64,000 nt of DNA, taken from NCBI GenBank assembly GCA_051870755.1, contig JBJECE010000008.1, positions 1 through 64,000 of the forward strand, read 5' to 3'. Below, in pieces: positions 29,101-37,123 of this stretch; the stretch's first letter is position 1; each line of letters starts with the position of its first letter. A program made the position numbers and the translations under genes. The notes beneath the pieces are model-generated. The model searched no databases. It was given only the letters and a program-made list of their open reading frames with translations, and was not told the DNA's origin. Source of the DNA: W0P28-013 sp051870755 (GTDB taxonomy: Bacteria; Bacteroidota; Bacteroidia; Bacteroidales; Paludibacteraceae).

Positions 29101-30126
29101 TATGCCGAGAAGTTGAACGAGCCGGCACTTATTCATGTCAATGCCGAGGGAACGCCTGATTTTACTACCGGCGCCGAATTGCTTATCGGCAATAGTTACA
29201 ATGGCGCACTGGGTGTCAGTGCCGACTATCATCGCATAGCGACATCGAGTAGCACGGGCATTGCTGTGTGGGATGTGATTTTTGATGCCGACGGAGCAGT
29301 CGAAGGGCTGAACTTGGCGTGCCGCATCGATAAAGATTTGTTCGATGGCATCGGCACAAAGGTGAATGATATTGCCTTTGATCCGGCCGGCAACCTCTAC
29401 TATGTGTGCAGCAATACCGAACGTTTGGTGGGATTGGGTTTGCCCAAAGCCGACAACTCGTTTGTAACGCCGGCACCGACTGCGCAAACTATCGCGTTGC
29501 CAAATTATACCGTTACGTTTGTCGATTACGACAATCGCATCATTGACACACAGACTATTCTGCATGGTGCAGCGGCGGTGGCACCGGCCTCGCCTGTGCG
29601 CACAGGCTACACTTTCGATGGTTGGAATGCTGATTTTAGTCGTGTTTATGCTGATACACAGATTGTTGCAACGTATCGTCCCAACGATGACGTAGCCTAT
29701 GTGGTTCGTCATTGGCAACAAGATGTGGTTGGCGAAACATATACGCTGGCCGACGAAGAGCATCTTTACGGAACAACCGATGCGCAAGTTACGCCGGCTT
29801 TGTGGTGCCACAACCCGCAACGCTCACCATCTTGCCTGATGGATCTGCCACGCAAAACTACTACTACAATCGAAAATTGTTTGCCGTTACGTTCTATGTC
29901 GATGGTGTCAGTTATGCCACCCAAACTGTGCGGTATGGCGCTGCGGCTACCACACCGCCCGAGCCAAGCAAGGAGGGTTGTTTGTTCGTTGGCTGGGACG
30001 TCGATTATTCCGTCATTACCGACGATGTCGAGATTCATGCCGTGTTTGCGCCCAATGTCATTACGGAGATGGTTGATGTGGCTCTCGGGTGCGATGTTTA
30101 TGCGCGTCATCGACATATCTATGTAA
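26113..30126 (+). CDS. Secreted N-acetylmuramoyl-L-alanine amidase with propeller and InlB-type repeats, frameshifted near the 3' end
   Basis: Signal peptide (MKRIVFLVELVVLGVASVCG), then an Amidase_3 domain (about 25-240). Zn-ligand motifs: NPGHGGYN (His), a Glu in WESMANLNKG, SIHSNAGGG (His), and a catalytic-Glu candidate in GFLSEGEFHD. It cleaves the amide between MurNAc and the stem peptide. Next come a CnaB-like domain (GATVQLYNASDALVGTYTTD, ~290-355), a long propeller-like region (~365-1120), and two InlB-type repeats (VTFVDYDNRIIDTQTILHG; YVVRHWQQD). From about base 29796 the frame no longer matches the family: the ORF runs on with about 110 unrelated residues to 30126, while the rest of the InlB repeat and the sorting domain continue in another frame to 30275. 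A small deletion or a sequencing error is the likely cause. Confidence 0.8.
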   Translation: MKRIVFLVELVVLGVASVCGATPRIYINPGHGGYNVQNDRNIVTIPYAAGDTQGFWESMANLNKGLYLKQLLEERGFTVYISRTDNRSGYRDDTSLGTAYGDRPLSTIAREASSNADFFLSIHSNAGGGSGAVNYLLLMLTGTSGSGDWGTSFKYDEAKTAATACWPYLYGGNELTEWTSTSQRIMSYETYTVISPNYLTIPGFLSEGEFHDYKPETHRLLNKDYCQLEAYRFMQFFCDYYGVSCPATGVVCGDVRDSVEMTNALYLPAKAGSKDVYSPLNGATVQLYNASDALVGTYTTDSNYNGVYVFWDVAPGNYKLRYTATNHQSLEQSVTVTAGRITTKKVFLAEGADPEPLEPIGTLYQKLLSEETGAWLNDKGIRRALLSGDKMYVLTADSRIVVVDALRSDSLAELSTAGIVADKLKVSDIAFTSDNVLFGCTLDSTSFDPKNSWRVYKWNSDDAAPVQVLASATTATSGNYIGAYTGSTFCVVGTADNFKIYTVAQTVGDSKNTRIVLHDGTSTLYNKNDGAFVDAVGNDVRMVASPFSANQFFVDSKTIYPVPYTCVWTTAETFTVGDSFEHENVAVSGGTFCKYQGHTLYVTPTCGEKLGVHIYDVTNGMSAASLLATLYPTGELLPADAAYMTAAAEEYGTDLRVTLFAQGLGIVRWLLSQTAFADEGTDEPTIVQGADIYASELQLAKTDNTYTFLFLLNENATDVELQLIYENAVVFSKSYGAQSKGNVAVHLDEKDIVWPDFHADNHLTWAVKATARAVTAVTVLNDESVSYQLFAPYGLDIDRNPENATFGHLYALNSKAGTCAAGRTTAQGLFAYQADMSPINASAYAGGIAWGASNSPYRLSVAPDGDVYLCDWSDAHAGVWVADAANLSGNFAPLFDANNQLNSGIAKTSAGDTIHGSISSCCVLGDGADRVLYTLDEDYLVNGKTLNILKYNIGEAASWAQPPSDVAFKNGNGFVVNGNVDIAPDGNGGWWIMQYRYAEKLNEPALIHVNAEGTPDFTTGAELLIGNSYNGALGVSADYHRIATSSSTGIAVWDVIFDADGAVEGLNLACRIDKDLFDGIGTKVNDIAFDPAGNLYYVCSNTERLVGLGLPKADNSFVTPAPTAQTIALPNYTVTFVDYDNRIIDTQTILHGAAAVAPASPVRTGYTFDGWNADFSRVYADTQIVATYRPNDDVAYVVRHWQQDVVGETYTLADEEHLYGTTDAQVTPALWCHNPQRSPSCLMDLPRKTTTTIENCLPLRSMSMVSVMPPKLCGMALRLPHRPSQARRVVCSLAGTSIIPSLPTMSRFMPCLRPMSLRRWLMWLSGAMFMRVIDISM

Positions 30127-30275
30127 CTGCGCCTGCACCTACCGACATTGTGATTTATGCAGCGAATGGTCAACTTATCTGCCAAGTTACCGATACGCAT
30201 CTGGCTGTGCGGTGTGAGTCGGGAGTCTATTTGGTGCGTGTCGGCCGGCGCACAGTCAAAGTGGTGGTGGAGTAG
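29793..30275 (+). pseudogene. Out-of-frame C-terminal part of the amidase (InlB repeat and T9SS sorting domain)
   Basis: From about 29793 this frame reads GFVVPQPATLTILPDGSAT, YYYNRKLFAVTFYVDG and LFVGWDVDYSVITDDVEIHA. This is the expected continuation of the InlB-type repeat broken off at GTTDAQVTP in the upstream frame. It ends in a T9SS type A sorting domain (IVIYAANGQLICQV ... SGVYLVRVGRRTVKVVVE). There is no start codon of its own that makes sense. The frame change is from frame 1 to frame 3, and about five residues of the usual repeat are also missing at the junction, consistent with a small deletion. Confidence 0.8.
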
Positions 30276-30300
30276 GCGCTGCCGTAACTATATCGGACAT

Positions 30301-30337
30301 AAAAAAGTCCCGAACTCAAAAAGTCGGGACTTTTTTT
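30301..30337. terminator. Bidirectional terminator between the amidase and the EF-G2-like gene
   Basis: Inverted repeat AAAAAAGTCCCGA / TCGGGACTTTTTTT with a 10-base loop, giving T-runs on both strands. It lies between two convergent genes. Confidence 0.88.
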
Positions 30338-30360
30338 CGTGCCATAAATGGCCTGACGTG

Positions 30361-32523
30361 TTAATCTTCGTCTTTGTGCGCGGCTTCGTACTCTTTCAGC
30401 AGTTTGTCCTGCACGTCGCTCGGGCAGAGTTCGTACGAGGCGAACTTCATGGTGAACGAAGCGCGTCCGCCCGACAGCGAACTGAGCGAAGTGGAGTAGT
30501 TCGACAACTCTTTCAGCGGCACTTTCGCGGTCAGTTTTTCGAATCCTTTCACGCTCTCCATGCCCATGATGATGGCGCGGCGGCCTTGCAAGTCGCCCAT
30601 CACGTCGCCCATGCGGTCGCTCGGAACGAGTACTTCGAGGTCGTAAACCGGTTCCATCACTTTCGGACCGGCATTTTTGAAGGCTTCGGCAAAGGCGTTG
30701 CGGCCGGCCAAACGGAACGATATTTCGTTAGAATCGACAGGGTGCATCTTGCCGTCGTACACGATGACGCGTACGTCGCGCGCATACGAACCGGTGAGCG
30801 GCCCTTGTTCCATGCGGTCCATCACACCTTTCAGTATGGCTGGCAGGAAACGTGCGTCGATGGCGCCGCCCACAATGCTGTTGATAAATACGAGTTTGCC
30901 GCCCCATTCGAGGTTGATTTCCTGCGTGTCGCGTACGCTGATTTTGTACTCTTGTCCGCCGAATTTGAATGTGTCGGGTGTAGGCATGCCGTCGAAGTAG
31001 GGCTCAACGATGAGATGTACCTCGCCGAATTGTCCGGCGCCGCCCGATTGTTTCTTATGACGATAGTCGGCACGTGCCGCTTTGGTGATGGTCTCGCGGT
31101 ACGGAATTTTCGGATCGTCGTACACGATGGGCAGTTTGTCGTTGTTTTCGATACGCCATTTCAGTGTGCGCAGATGGAATTCGCCTTGTCCGTGTACGAT
31201 GGTCTGCTTCAACTCTTTCGATTGCTCGATAATCCACGTCGGGTCTTCTTCGTGCATGCGGGTCAGTATCATGTTCAGTTTCTCTTCTTCGCCGTGTGCT
31301 TGCGGACGGATGGCGCGGCGGTATTTCGGGTCGGGATATTTGACCAACGGGAATACATAGTCGCAGCCTTTGCCGTTGAGGGTATTGCCGGTGCGTGTGT
31401 CTTTCAGTTTGACGGTTGCGCCGATGTCGCCGGCTACGAGTTGTTCCACCTCTTCGCGGTTTTGTCCCGATACGGAATAGATTTGGCTGATGCGTTCTTT
31501 ACCTTCGTTGCGGCTGACATTTGTCAGGTCGTCGCCGGTGCGAAGGGTGCCGCTCATCACCTTGAAGTATGACACTTCGCCAATGTGTGGCTCGACGCTT
31601 GTTTTGAATACAAACAGGCTGGTTGGACCGTTGGGGTCGGGAGCGACTTCGATGCCGGCGGTGGTAACGGGTTTGGGCATGTCGGTAACGAACGGCACGA
31701 CGTTGCCAAGGAATTCCATCAGTCGGCGTACGCCCATCGAACGGCCGGAGCAGACGCAGAACACGGGGAAAATGTCGCGCCCAACGAGGCCTTTGCGAAT
31801 GCCGGTGCGCATCTCGTCTTCGCTGAGCGAACCTTGTTCGAAGTATTTGTCCATCAGCGTTTCGTCGTTTTCGGCGGCGGCTTCAATCAGTTTCTGATGC
31901 AGGTCGGCGGCTTTCTCTTGTTCCGAGTCCGGAATCGGTAGAATTTCGGGCGCACCGCCTTCGGGTTTCCAGCGATACATTTTCATCAGCAGCACGTCGA
32001 TGACGGCGTTAAATTCGGGACCGACATTCAGCGGATATTGCACAAGCACAACTTTCGAACCGAAACTTTCGCGCAGTTGCTCAACGGTTTTGTTGAAGTC
32101 GGATTTTTCGGTGTCCAATTGGTTGCAGAGAAAAATGACGGGTTTGTGATGTTTCTCGGTGTAACGGAAGTGGTTTTGCGTGCCAACCTCGACGCCGTAT
32201 TGCGTGTTGAGCAAAATCACGGCTTGGTCGGTTACTTCCAACGATGTGATGGTGCCGCCGATGAAGTCGTCGTTGCCAGGGCAGTCGATGATGTTCAGTT
32301 TTTTACCCAACCATTCGGCGTGGATCACGGTCGGAAAAACCGAGTAACCGTACTCTTGTTCCACGGGAAAATAGTCCGAAACGGTGTTTTTGGCTTCGAC
32401 GCTACCGCGGCGTTTTATAACGCCACTCTCGTAGAGCATGGCTTCTACAAGGGTGGTCTTGCCTGAGCCTGAACTTCCCATCAGAGAGATGTTCTTGATT
32501 TCGTTTGCTTGATAAACTTTCAT
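30361..32523 (-). CDS. EF-G paralogue (EF-G2-like) with degenerate GTPase motifs
   Basis: 720 residues with the complete EF-G fold. The G domain is unusual: P-loop MGSSGSGKTT (15-24) instead of AHIDAGKTT; switch I has YGYSVFP where EF-G has RGITI; switch II is DCPGNDDF (80-87), with Asn replacing the catalytic His of DTPGHVDF; NQLD (134-137) replaces NKMD. Domains II-V are well conserved (HKKQSGGAGQFGEV in domain IV, QGRRAIIMGMES in domain V). Family knowledge: Bacteroides carry an EF-G paralogue reported to support translocation without GTP hydrolysis and needed in the gut; this looks like the same type. Single gene, ended by the terminator at 30301-30337. The ordinary fusA is not in this window. 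Confidence 0.88.
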   Translation of the reverse strand: MKVYQANEIKNISLMGSSGSGKTTLVEAMLYESGVIKRRGSVEAKNTVSDYFPVEQEYGYSVFPTVIHAEWLGKKLNIIDCPGNDDFIGGTITSLEVTDQAVILLNTQYGVEVGTQNHFRYTEKHHKPVIFLCNQLDTEKSDFNKTVEQLRESFGSKVVLVQYPLNVGPEFNAVIDVLLMKMYRWKPEGGAPEILPIPDSEQEKAADLHQKLIEAAAENDETLMDKYFEQGSLSEDEMRTGIRKGLVGRDIFPVFCVCSGRSMGVRRLMEFLGNVVPFVTDMPKPVTTAGIEVAPDPNGPTSLFVFKTSVEPHIGEVSYFKVMSGTLRTGDDLTNVSRNEGKERISQIYSVSGQNREEVEQLVAGDIGATVKLKDTRTGNTLNGKGCDYVFPLVKYPDPKYRRAIRPQAHGEEEKLNMILTRMHEEDPTWIIEQSKELKQTIVHGQGEFHLRTLKWRIENNDKLPIVYDDPKIPYRETITKAARADYRHKKQSGGAGQFGEVHLIVEPYFDGMPTPDTFKFGGQEYKISVRDTQEINLEWGGKLVFINSIVGGAIDARFLPAILKGVMDRMEQGPLTGSYARDVRVIVYDGKMHPVDSNEISFRLAGRNAFAEAFKNAGPKVMEPVYDLEVLVPSDRMGDVMGDLQGRRAIIMGMESVKGFEKLTAKVPLKELSNYSTSLSSLSGGRASFTMKFASYELCPSDVQDKLLKEYEAAHKDED

Positions 32524-32713
32524 GGTGATAAGGGTTTTAGGTTGAAAATTATTGACAATAATGCAAGCGTTGTCGCTTAAAATCTTCGCAATTTACAATT
32601 TTTTTTGCTAAAACGTATGTTTTTGGAGTATGTTTTACAACAAGTTTTTTGCAGTTGTCGTGTGTTGCCGTTTGGGACGAAAGGCGCTGATATTTCGTCT
32701 ATTACTGACACTG

Positions 32714-32753
32714 TTGCGAAAAAATATGACGCGAAATGTTTGCTTTTTCGCAA
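32714..32753. repeat. Inverted repeat in the gap between the EF-G2-like and endonuclease genes
   Basis: TTGCGAAAAA (32714-32723) and TTTTTCGCAA (32744-32753) form a perfect 10-bp stem with a 20-base loop. The whole gap (32524-32795) is AT-rich and has no credible gene. It could be a processing site or terminator for the endonuclease transcript, but no T-run follows the stem. Confidence 0.4.
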
Positions 32754-32795
32754 AAATTCCGCGCCACATGGTTGCAAGTTTACTTGCGTTTGTCG

Positions 32796-35741
32796 CTATT
32801 TTGCTATTTTGTACACTTGTCGGCTGTTGTTTGTCGTCGTGTGTACGATGAAAATTCCGTGCGTCGTCAGTGGCACAAAGTGGATGCCGCCGGTGTGTGC
32901 TTGGCGGTATAGTCGGCGCCCGCTGATGTCGTAAATGCTGACTATGCTGTTGGCCGGCAATCCGGCGATGCCGATGCCGCCGGCGTTAGCCCAAATGACG
33001 ACCGCATCGTCGTGGATTTGTGCCGTGTGTACCTCTATTTCGGGTTCCTCGGGCTGCGGCTCCGGCACAATGTTGGTATGCTCTTCGTGTTCCACGATGT
33101 CGTTAGTCGTTACTTTTATTTCGTTCGAGTAGTCGGTAACGTAATCGTGCGAGGTGGCGCGCAGGCGGTAGTAGTAGTCGGTGTTTTTATCGAGTTTATC
33201 TACCCACCAACCTTCGTACCACGGCTCGTCGCGCAGCACAACCGTGGTGTCTTGGTAGCCGTAGGTTGCCGATACGTCGTCCAAGGTTACCGAACCATAC
33301 ACTTTGCGTGTGTAAATCCAACGGAATTGCGTATAGTTCGCCTCGCGCGGGAAAGTATATACGGGATACTTCTGGGTGGTTGTGCTGTCGGCATACAAGG
33401 TGTCGATGTTTATCCATTGACTGCCGTTGTATGCATCGAGCGTCAGGGTGGCGATGGTGTCGCCGTTGCCTTTGGCTTTCTTGTAACCCCAGCGATACAT
33501 GAATGACAACCGTCGGGCGGCATAGGTAAATTGTGGCGAAATGAGTGAGTCTTTCTCGTTTTTGAAAGCGACACTTGGCGTGTCTACGCCGCATGCGGCA
33601 ACTGCTATGCTATTTCCGGTTGTGGTAAGTCGCCATCCGGCCGTTTCCAATACAGATTTTTGTATGGTCAAACTGTCAAATCCTTCGTCGTAGGTGTGGA
33701 AACCCGGACCCGACAATTGGTACACGTCTATCAGATATTTTTGTACGCCCGGCACACTTTCCCAGAGCGGTTCGAACGCATCGCCTTCGATGTTGTCGGG
33801 GTCGAGTGCGAGTGGCGGTGTCATCATGTCGGTGCGGAAACGCACGGCATTGACGGTGGGCGTTTGCGCCGCGCCTACTGCTGTGATGCGATAGGTGTAG
33901 GTGGTGTTCGGTGTGAGGTTGCTCGCGCGTGTGGCGATGCGGTTGCCTACCGGCTTGTCTTGGAATATGTATTCGGCAGGCACACCCGTCATGGTGTGCC
34001 GGTCGATGTCGGTGATGTAGTCGGTCGGGTGGCTGTCCCATTCCTCCCACTGGAACTGCGTGGTGGCGCCATTGACGGCCGGTTTGCGGGTGAGTGTAAC
34101 GTCTTTGCCCCAATCCTGCGCATTGTCTATCTCGCCGATCACATCGATGCGTATGCCGCTGTGGTAGAGCGCAATAGCGTCGTTCCCGTTGAACGAGAGC
34201 AGTGTTTTTTCGTCTTTGGCGTCGGCACCGCAGATTTTGTCGGCTAATTTTTGCAAGTCGGCAGAGGCGCCTTTATGTGCCAGCACATACACCGTGTTGT
34301 TGGGCAGTGTGCCGCTCAGTTGTAGCAACGAGTCGCCTTTGAACGACCCGACGCCGTTGTTCTGCTTGCGCAGTTCGTAGTGCGACAAATCGACGGCTTT
34401 GCCTGTGCCATTGTAAATGGCGATGGCTTTGTTGAAACTCGATCCTTCGATGTAAGCCGAGAAGAATAGGTCGCTGGCCTGTTCGCCACCGGTGTAGAGG
34501 TCGATGTGGTAATTGGCGGCATCGGCTTTGCGCATCCAGCCGAGTGTGGCGGCTGTGGCGGTGATGTCGGTGGGCTCGAGCACCATAAATTCGTCGGTTA
34601 CCGATGCTTTGATCGGAATATTGATTGCTTCGGCCAATCCGCCGCCGGAAATTTGAATGGTATCGGCATATTCACCGATTTCGACTGCCGAAAAAGTCAA
34701 GGTTACTTCGGCATCGCCTTGCAGGGCTTCGTTGGCGGTGATTCTGGTTTTCGATAGGGCAAAGGCCGGCGTGCTGTTTTTGACTTTCAGTTGCACATCG
34801 GCAGTCAGGTTAATGCCTTCGACAATGAATGTTGCGCTTTGGTTGTCGCCTTCCATCAGCACGCCGAAATTGAATCTGTCCCAACGAGTGGGCGACACAA
34901 GGAACGGACGCTTGTCGGCCGGTGCTGCAAAGGTTTCGTCGGTTTTGTCGCCCCAAATGTACTCGACCAATTCGGGGTAGTCGATAAACGGATTGCGGTT
35001 GCCCTGAATGGCGTAAACGGCCTCTTGGCGGTCGCGTTCCTTTTGCGACACAGGGTCGGCACGGTGCCATTGCAACAGCAGTTCCAAAGCCCAATCTTTC
35101 CATACGGGATAGGTGTTGTTGTCCATCATGGGCGATTGCCAGATGTCGGCAAACTCTTCGTAAACGGTGGCCATGTAGAAATAGGCGCGTGCAAAGTCGC
35201 CTTTGTATATGTCGGCAGGCTCGAAGCAGTTGCCGGCGTAGTCGGCGGTGCGGAAGGTGTTTTTGCCGACTTTGCTGACGCCGTTGTCGCTGGTTGCCTC
35301 TCCGACGATGCCGAGCGGCAGGTCGTTTTTCGCAGAATTGATGCGTCCTTCGGCCGGAAACAGATGGTTCAAGTCTTTGTACGAGTTGTACATGACGCTT
35401 CCCCACCACGATTTAGGCAGCGAGTGTTCGATGTGCATACCTTCCACAGCAGCAAAATCGGGTTTGCCATCCGTGTAAGTAAATTTGAATTTTTCGTTGG
35501 AATACATGTCGATGACGGTGCTGTCGGTTTCGTTGCGGTCGGTGTAGTAAAACCCTTGCCATGTGTAGCCGGCGCCGCCGCCGTATGCCAAAAAAATGCC
35601 GTTCGACGCAATGTTGTTCAAGGCGCTTTTCAAAGCCTCTTTTTTCAGACCATCCGTCTTGTAGTAGTAACCCGCCGGAATGTCGGCGCTTGCTGCTGCG
35701 ACCAATAATGTCGCCAAAGCGGTGAATAATTGTTTTTTCAT
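32796..35741 (-). CDS. Secreted endonuclease I with lamin-tail and T9SS sorting domains
   Basis: 981 residues. Signal peptide MKKQLFTALATLLVAAASA. The endonuclease I (EndA/Dns-like) domain spans ~21-270, with GMHIEHSLPKSWWG (101-114) and DLNHLFPAEGRINSAKND (123-140) as the conserved His/Asn catalytic core. Then an Ig-like segment (~280-380), a lamin-tail-like domain (~415-580: SSFNKAIAIYNGTGKAVDLS), fibronectin III-like parts (ATRASNLTPNTTYTYRITAV), a jelly-roll-like region, and a T9SS type A sorting domain (VSIYDISGRRLYRQ ... HGIFIVHTTTN). Likely degrades extracellular DNA for nutrients or to loosen biofilm (inference). It starts 33 bases after the pssA stop and may be read through from it. 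Confidence 0.9.
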   Translation of the reverse strand: MKKQLFTALATLLVAAASADIPAGYYYKTDGLKKEALKSALNNIASNGIFLAYGGGAGYTWQGFYYTDRNETDSTVIDMYSNEKFKFTYTDGKPDFAAVEGMHIEHSLPKSWWGSVMYNSYKDLNHLFPAEGRINSAKNDLPLGIVGEATSDNGVSKVGKNTFRTADYAGNCFEPADIYKGDFARAYFYMATVYEEFADIWQSPMMDNNTYPVWKDWALELLLQWHRADPVSQKERDRQEAVYAIQGNRNPFIDYPELVEYIWGDKTDETFAAPADKRPFLVSPTRWDRFNFGVLMEGDNQSATFIVEGINLTADVQLKVKNSTPAFALSKTRITANEALQGDAEVTLTFSAVEIGEYADTIQISGGGLAEAINIPIKASVTDEFMVLEPTDITATAATLGWMRKADAANYHIDLYTGGEQASDLFFSAYIEGSSFNKAIAIYNGTGKAVDLSHYELRKQNNGVGSFKGDSLLQLSGTLPNNTVYVLAHKGASADLQKLADKICGADAKDEKTLLSFNGNDAIALYHSGIRIDVIGEIDNAQDWGKDVTLTRKPAVNGATTQFQWEEWDSHPTDYITDIDRHTMTGVPAEYIFQDKPVGNRIATRASNLTPNTTYTYRITAVGAAQTPTVNAVRFRTDMMTPPLALDPDNIEGDAFEPLWESVPGVQKYLIDVYQLSGPGFHTYDEGFDSLTIQKSVLETAGWRLTTTGNSIAVAACGVDTPSVAFKNEKDSLISPQFTYAARRLSFMYRWGYKKAKGNGDTIATLTLDAYNGSQWINIDTLYADSTTTQKYPVYTFPREANYTQFRWIYTRKVYGSVTLDDVSATYGYQDTTVVLRDEPWYEGWWVDKLDKNTDYYYRLRATSHDYVTDYSNEIKVTTNDIVEHEEHTNIVPEPQPEEPEIEVHTAQIHDDAVVIWANAGGIGIAGLPANSIVSIYDISGRRLYRQAHTGGIHFVPLTTHGIFIVHTTTNNSRQVYKIAK

Positions 35742-35774
35742 GGTATGTAAAGTGTTGAGGTTAATCGGTAAAAA

Positions 35775-36449
35775 CTATTTTTTGAGCAAGGCGCACAGCG
35801 ATAACAGGGTGTACCATACGATGATAATCGGCAATGCCCGCAGCCTGAAAATGCCTGCCAAAATAATGACACCGCCGATGAAAATCCAGCGGATTTCGTT
35901 ACCTTTCCAACCGAACGATTTGAATTTGAGCGAGAACATCGGCAGCTCGCACACCAACAGAAAACACGACACGGCAATCAGCAGCAAAATAGCCCAAGGA
36001 TAAGTTGGCAGTTGCAGTGCGCCGCCATACGAGTAGGCCAATCCGACCCAAAAAATGGCGTTGGCCGGCGTTGCCAAACCGATAAATGACGTAGTTTGGC
36101 GCGTGTCGAGGTTGAATTTGGCCAACCGCAATGCCGAAAATGCCACGATGATCAACGCCAGATAGCGCGTGTAATCCCAACTGCTGCTGTTTAGCAACGA
36201 GTAGGCTGTCATGCCTGGTGCAAAACCAAAACTGATGAGGTCGGCCAGCGAGTCCAACTCTTTGCCGATGGCCGACGACACGCCCAACAGACGCGCCGAA
36301 AAACCATCAAAAAAGTCGAATACGGCCGACAACAGAACAAAAAATACCACCCATTTGTAGTTGGCTTCGTACGCCATCATCACAGCCATTGTACCTGATA
36401 ATAGATTCAAACAGGTGATTCCGTTTGGAATGTGTTGCTTTATCTTCAT
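35775..36449 (-). CDS. pssA: CDP-diacylglycerol-serine O-phosphatidyltransferase
   Basis: 224 residues, integral inner-membrane protein with several hydrophobic helices. The CDP-alcohol phosphatidyltransferase motif DGxxAR(x)8Gx3Dx3D is complete: D48 G49, A52 R53, G62, D66, D70 (DGFSARLLGVSSAIGKELD). Makes phosphatidylserine, precursor of phosphatidylethanolamine; no psd gene is nearby. The secreted endonuclease gene follows at 33 bases. Promoter at 36476-36510. Confidence 0.95.
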   Translation of the reverse strand: MKIKQHIPNGITCLNLLSGTMAVMMAYEANYKWVVFFVLLSAVFDFFDGFSARLLGVSSAIGKELDSLADLISFGFAPGMTAYSLLNSSSWDYTRYLALIIVAFSALRLAKFNLDTRQTTSFIGLATPANAIFWVGLAYSYGGALQLPTYPWAILLLIAVSCFLLVCELPMFSLKFKSFGWKGNEIRWIFIGGVIILAGIFRLRALPIIIVWYTLLSLCALLKK

Positions 36450-36475
36450 GTCGAATTAAGGTATTTTTCAACCCA

Positions 36476-36510
36476 CAAAGTTAGCGAAAAATATATTAAG
36501 TTGGTGCAAT
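36476..36510 (-). promoter_or_regulatory. Probable promoter of pssA
   Basis: Minus strand -7 TAACTTTG (complement of 36476-36483), with a TTG-type -33 about 23 bases upstream. The -7 match is exact; the spacer is slightly long. Confidence 0.5.
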
Positions 36511-36542
36511 AAATGATTTTTTTTGATTTTTTATGCAAAAAG

Positions 36543-36574
36543 TTTTGGTATGTCAGAAAAATGTTGTACCTTTG
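36543..36574 (+). promoter_or_regulatory. Promoter of the initiator tRNA
   Basis: TTTTG at 36543-36547, a 19-base spacer, TACCTTTG at 36567-36574; consensus Bacteroidota promoter placed 12 bases before the tRNA 5' end. Confidence 0.8.
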
Positions 36575-36586
36575 CACTCGAAATAG

Positions 36587-36658
<72 letters not shown>

Positions 36659-36670
36659 CAAAATGATAGT

Positions 36671-36706
36671 CAGCCGTTTAACGTGTGTTAAGTGGCTGCT
36701 TTTTTT
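36671..36706 (+). terminator. Terminator after the initiator tRNA
   Basis: CAGCC-gt-TTAAC / GTTAA-gt-GGCTG hairpin with a four-base loop, followed by C and seven T residues (36700-36706). It ends 10 bases before the next gene, so some read-through into the lipoprotein gene is possible. Confidence 0.85.
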
Positions 36707-36715
36707 AGATAGACT

Positions 36716-37114
36716 ATGAAACGGCAACTCGTTATCGGATTACTCTGTTGCGCCTTGTTGGCGGCGTGCGAACGCAAACCTGAACAACAATACAACGCTC
36801 TGCTGGGCGATTGGTTTGTCTATGCGGCCTATCGCGAAGGCGGAAATACGGACTTGCTGCCGCTGGCCGACTTGTTGGGCTATGCGTGTCTCAAAACGTC
36901 GGTGCTGCATGTGCCCGACGACACCACGTTCGAACTCGAAAGCGACTGCGACATATTGGCTTGTAACGGCACCTATACGCAAAATGGTGCGGTTATACAG
37001 GGTGTTACATCGGATGGCGATACGCTGATTTTTAATTTCTTCGACGGCGTTTTGTCCACCATTCAGGATATTGACATCATCGGGCGCGTGGATTTGCGGT
37101 TTCAAAAAAAGTGA
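36716..37114 (+). CDS. Small lipocalin-like lipoprotein
   Basis: 132 residues. Lipoprotein signal MKRQLVIGLLCCALLAAC, with lipidation Cys18 (LAAC). The mature part starts with a charged linker, then LLGDWFVYAAYREGG, a beta-rich core (TTFELESDCDILACNGTYT) and a strand-rich end, resembling small lipocalin-like domains of Bacteroidota lipoproteins. Substrate unknown. It lies 9 bases before pdxB on the same strand, so the two are probably co-transcribed. Confidence 0.75.
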   Translation: MKRQLVIGLLCCALLAACERKPEQQYNALLGDWFVYAAYREGGNTDLLPLADLLGYACLKTSVLHVPDDTTFELESDCDILACNGTYTQNGAVIQGVTSDGDTLIFNFFDGVLSTIQDIDIIGRVDLRFQKK

Positions 37115-37123
37115 ATCAGAACT

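Noticed and set aside
32605..32934. A plus-strand 109-codon ORF between the EF-G2-like and endonuclease genes
   Set aside because: It overlaps the 3' end of the endonuclease gene on the other strand, has no signal or motif, and lies mostly in AT-rich non-coding sequence.
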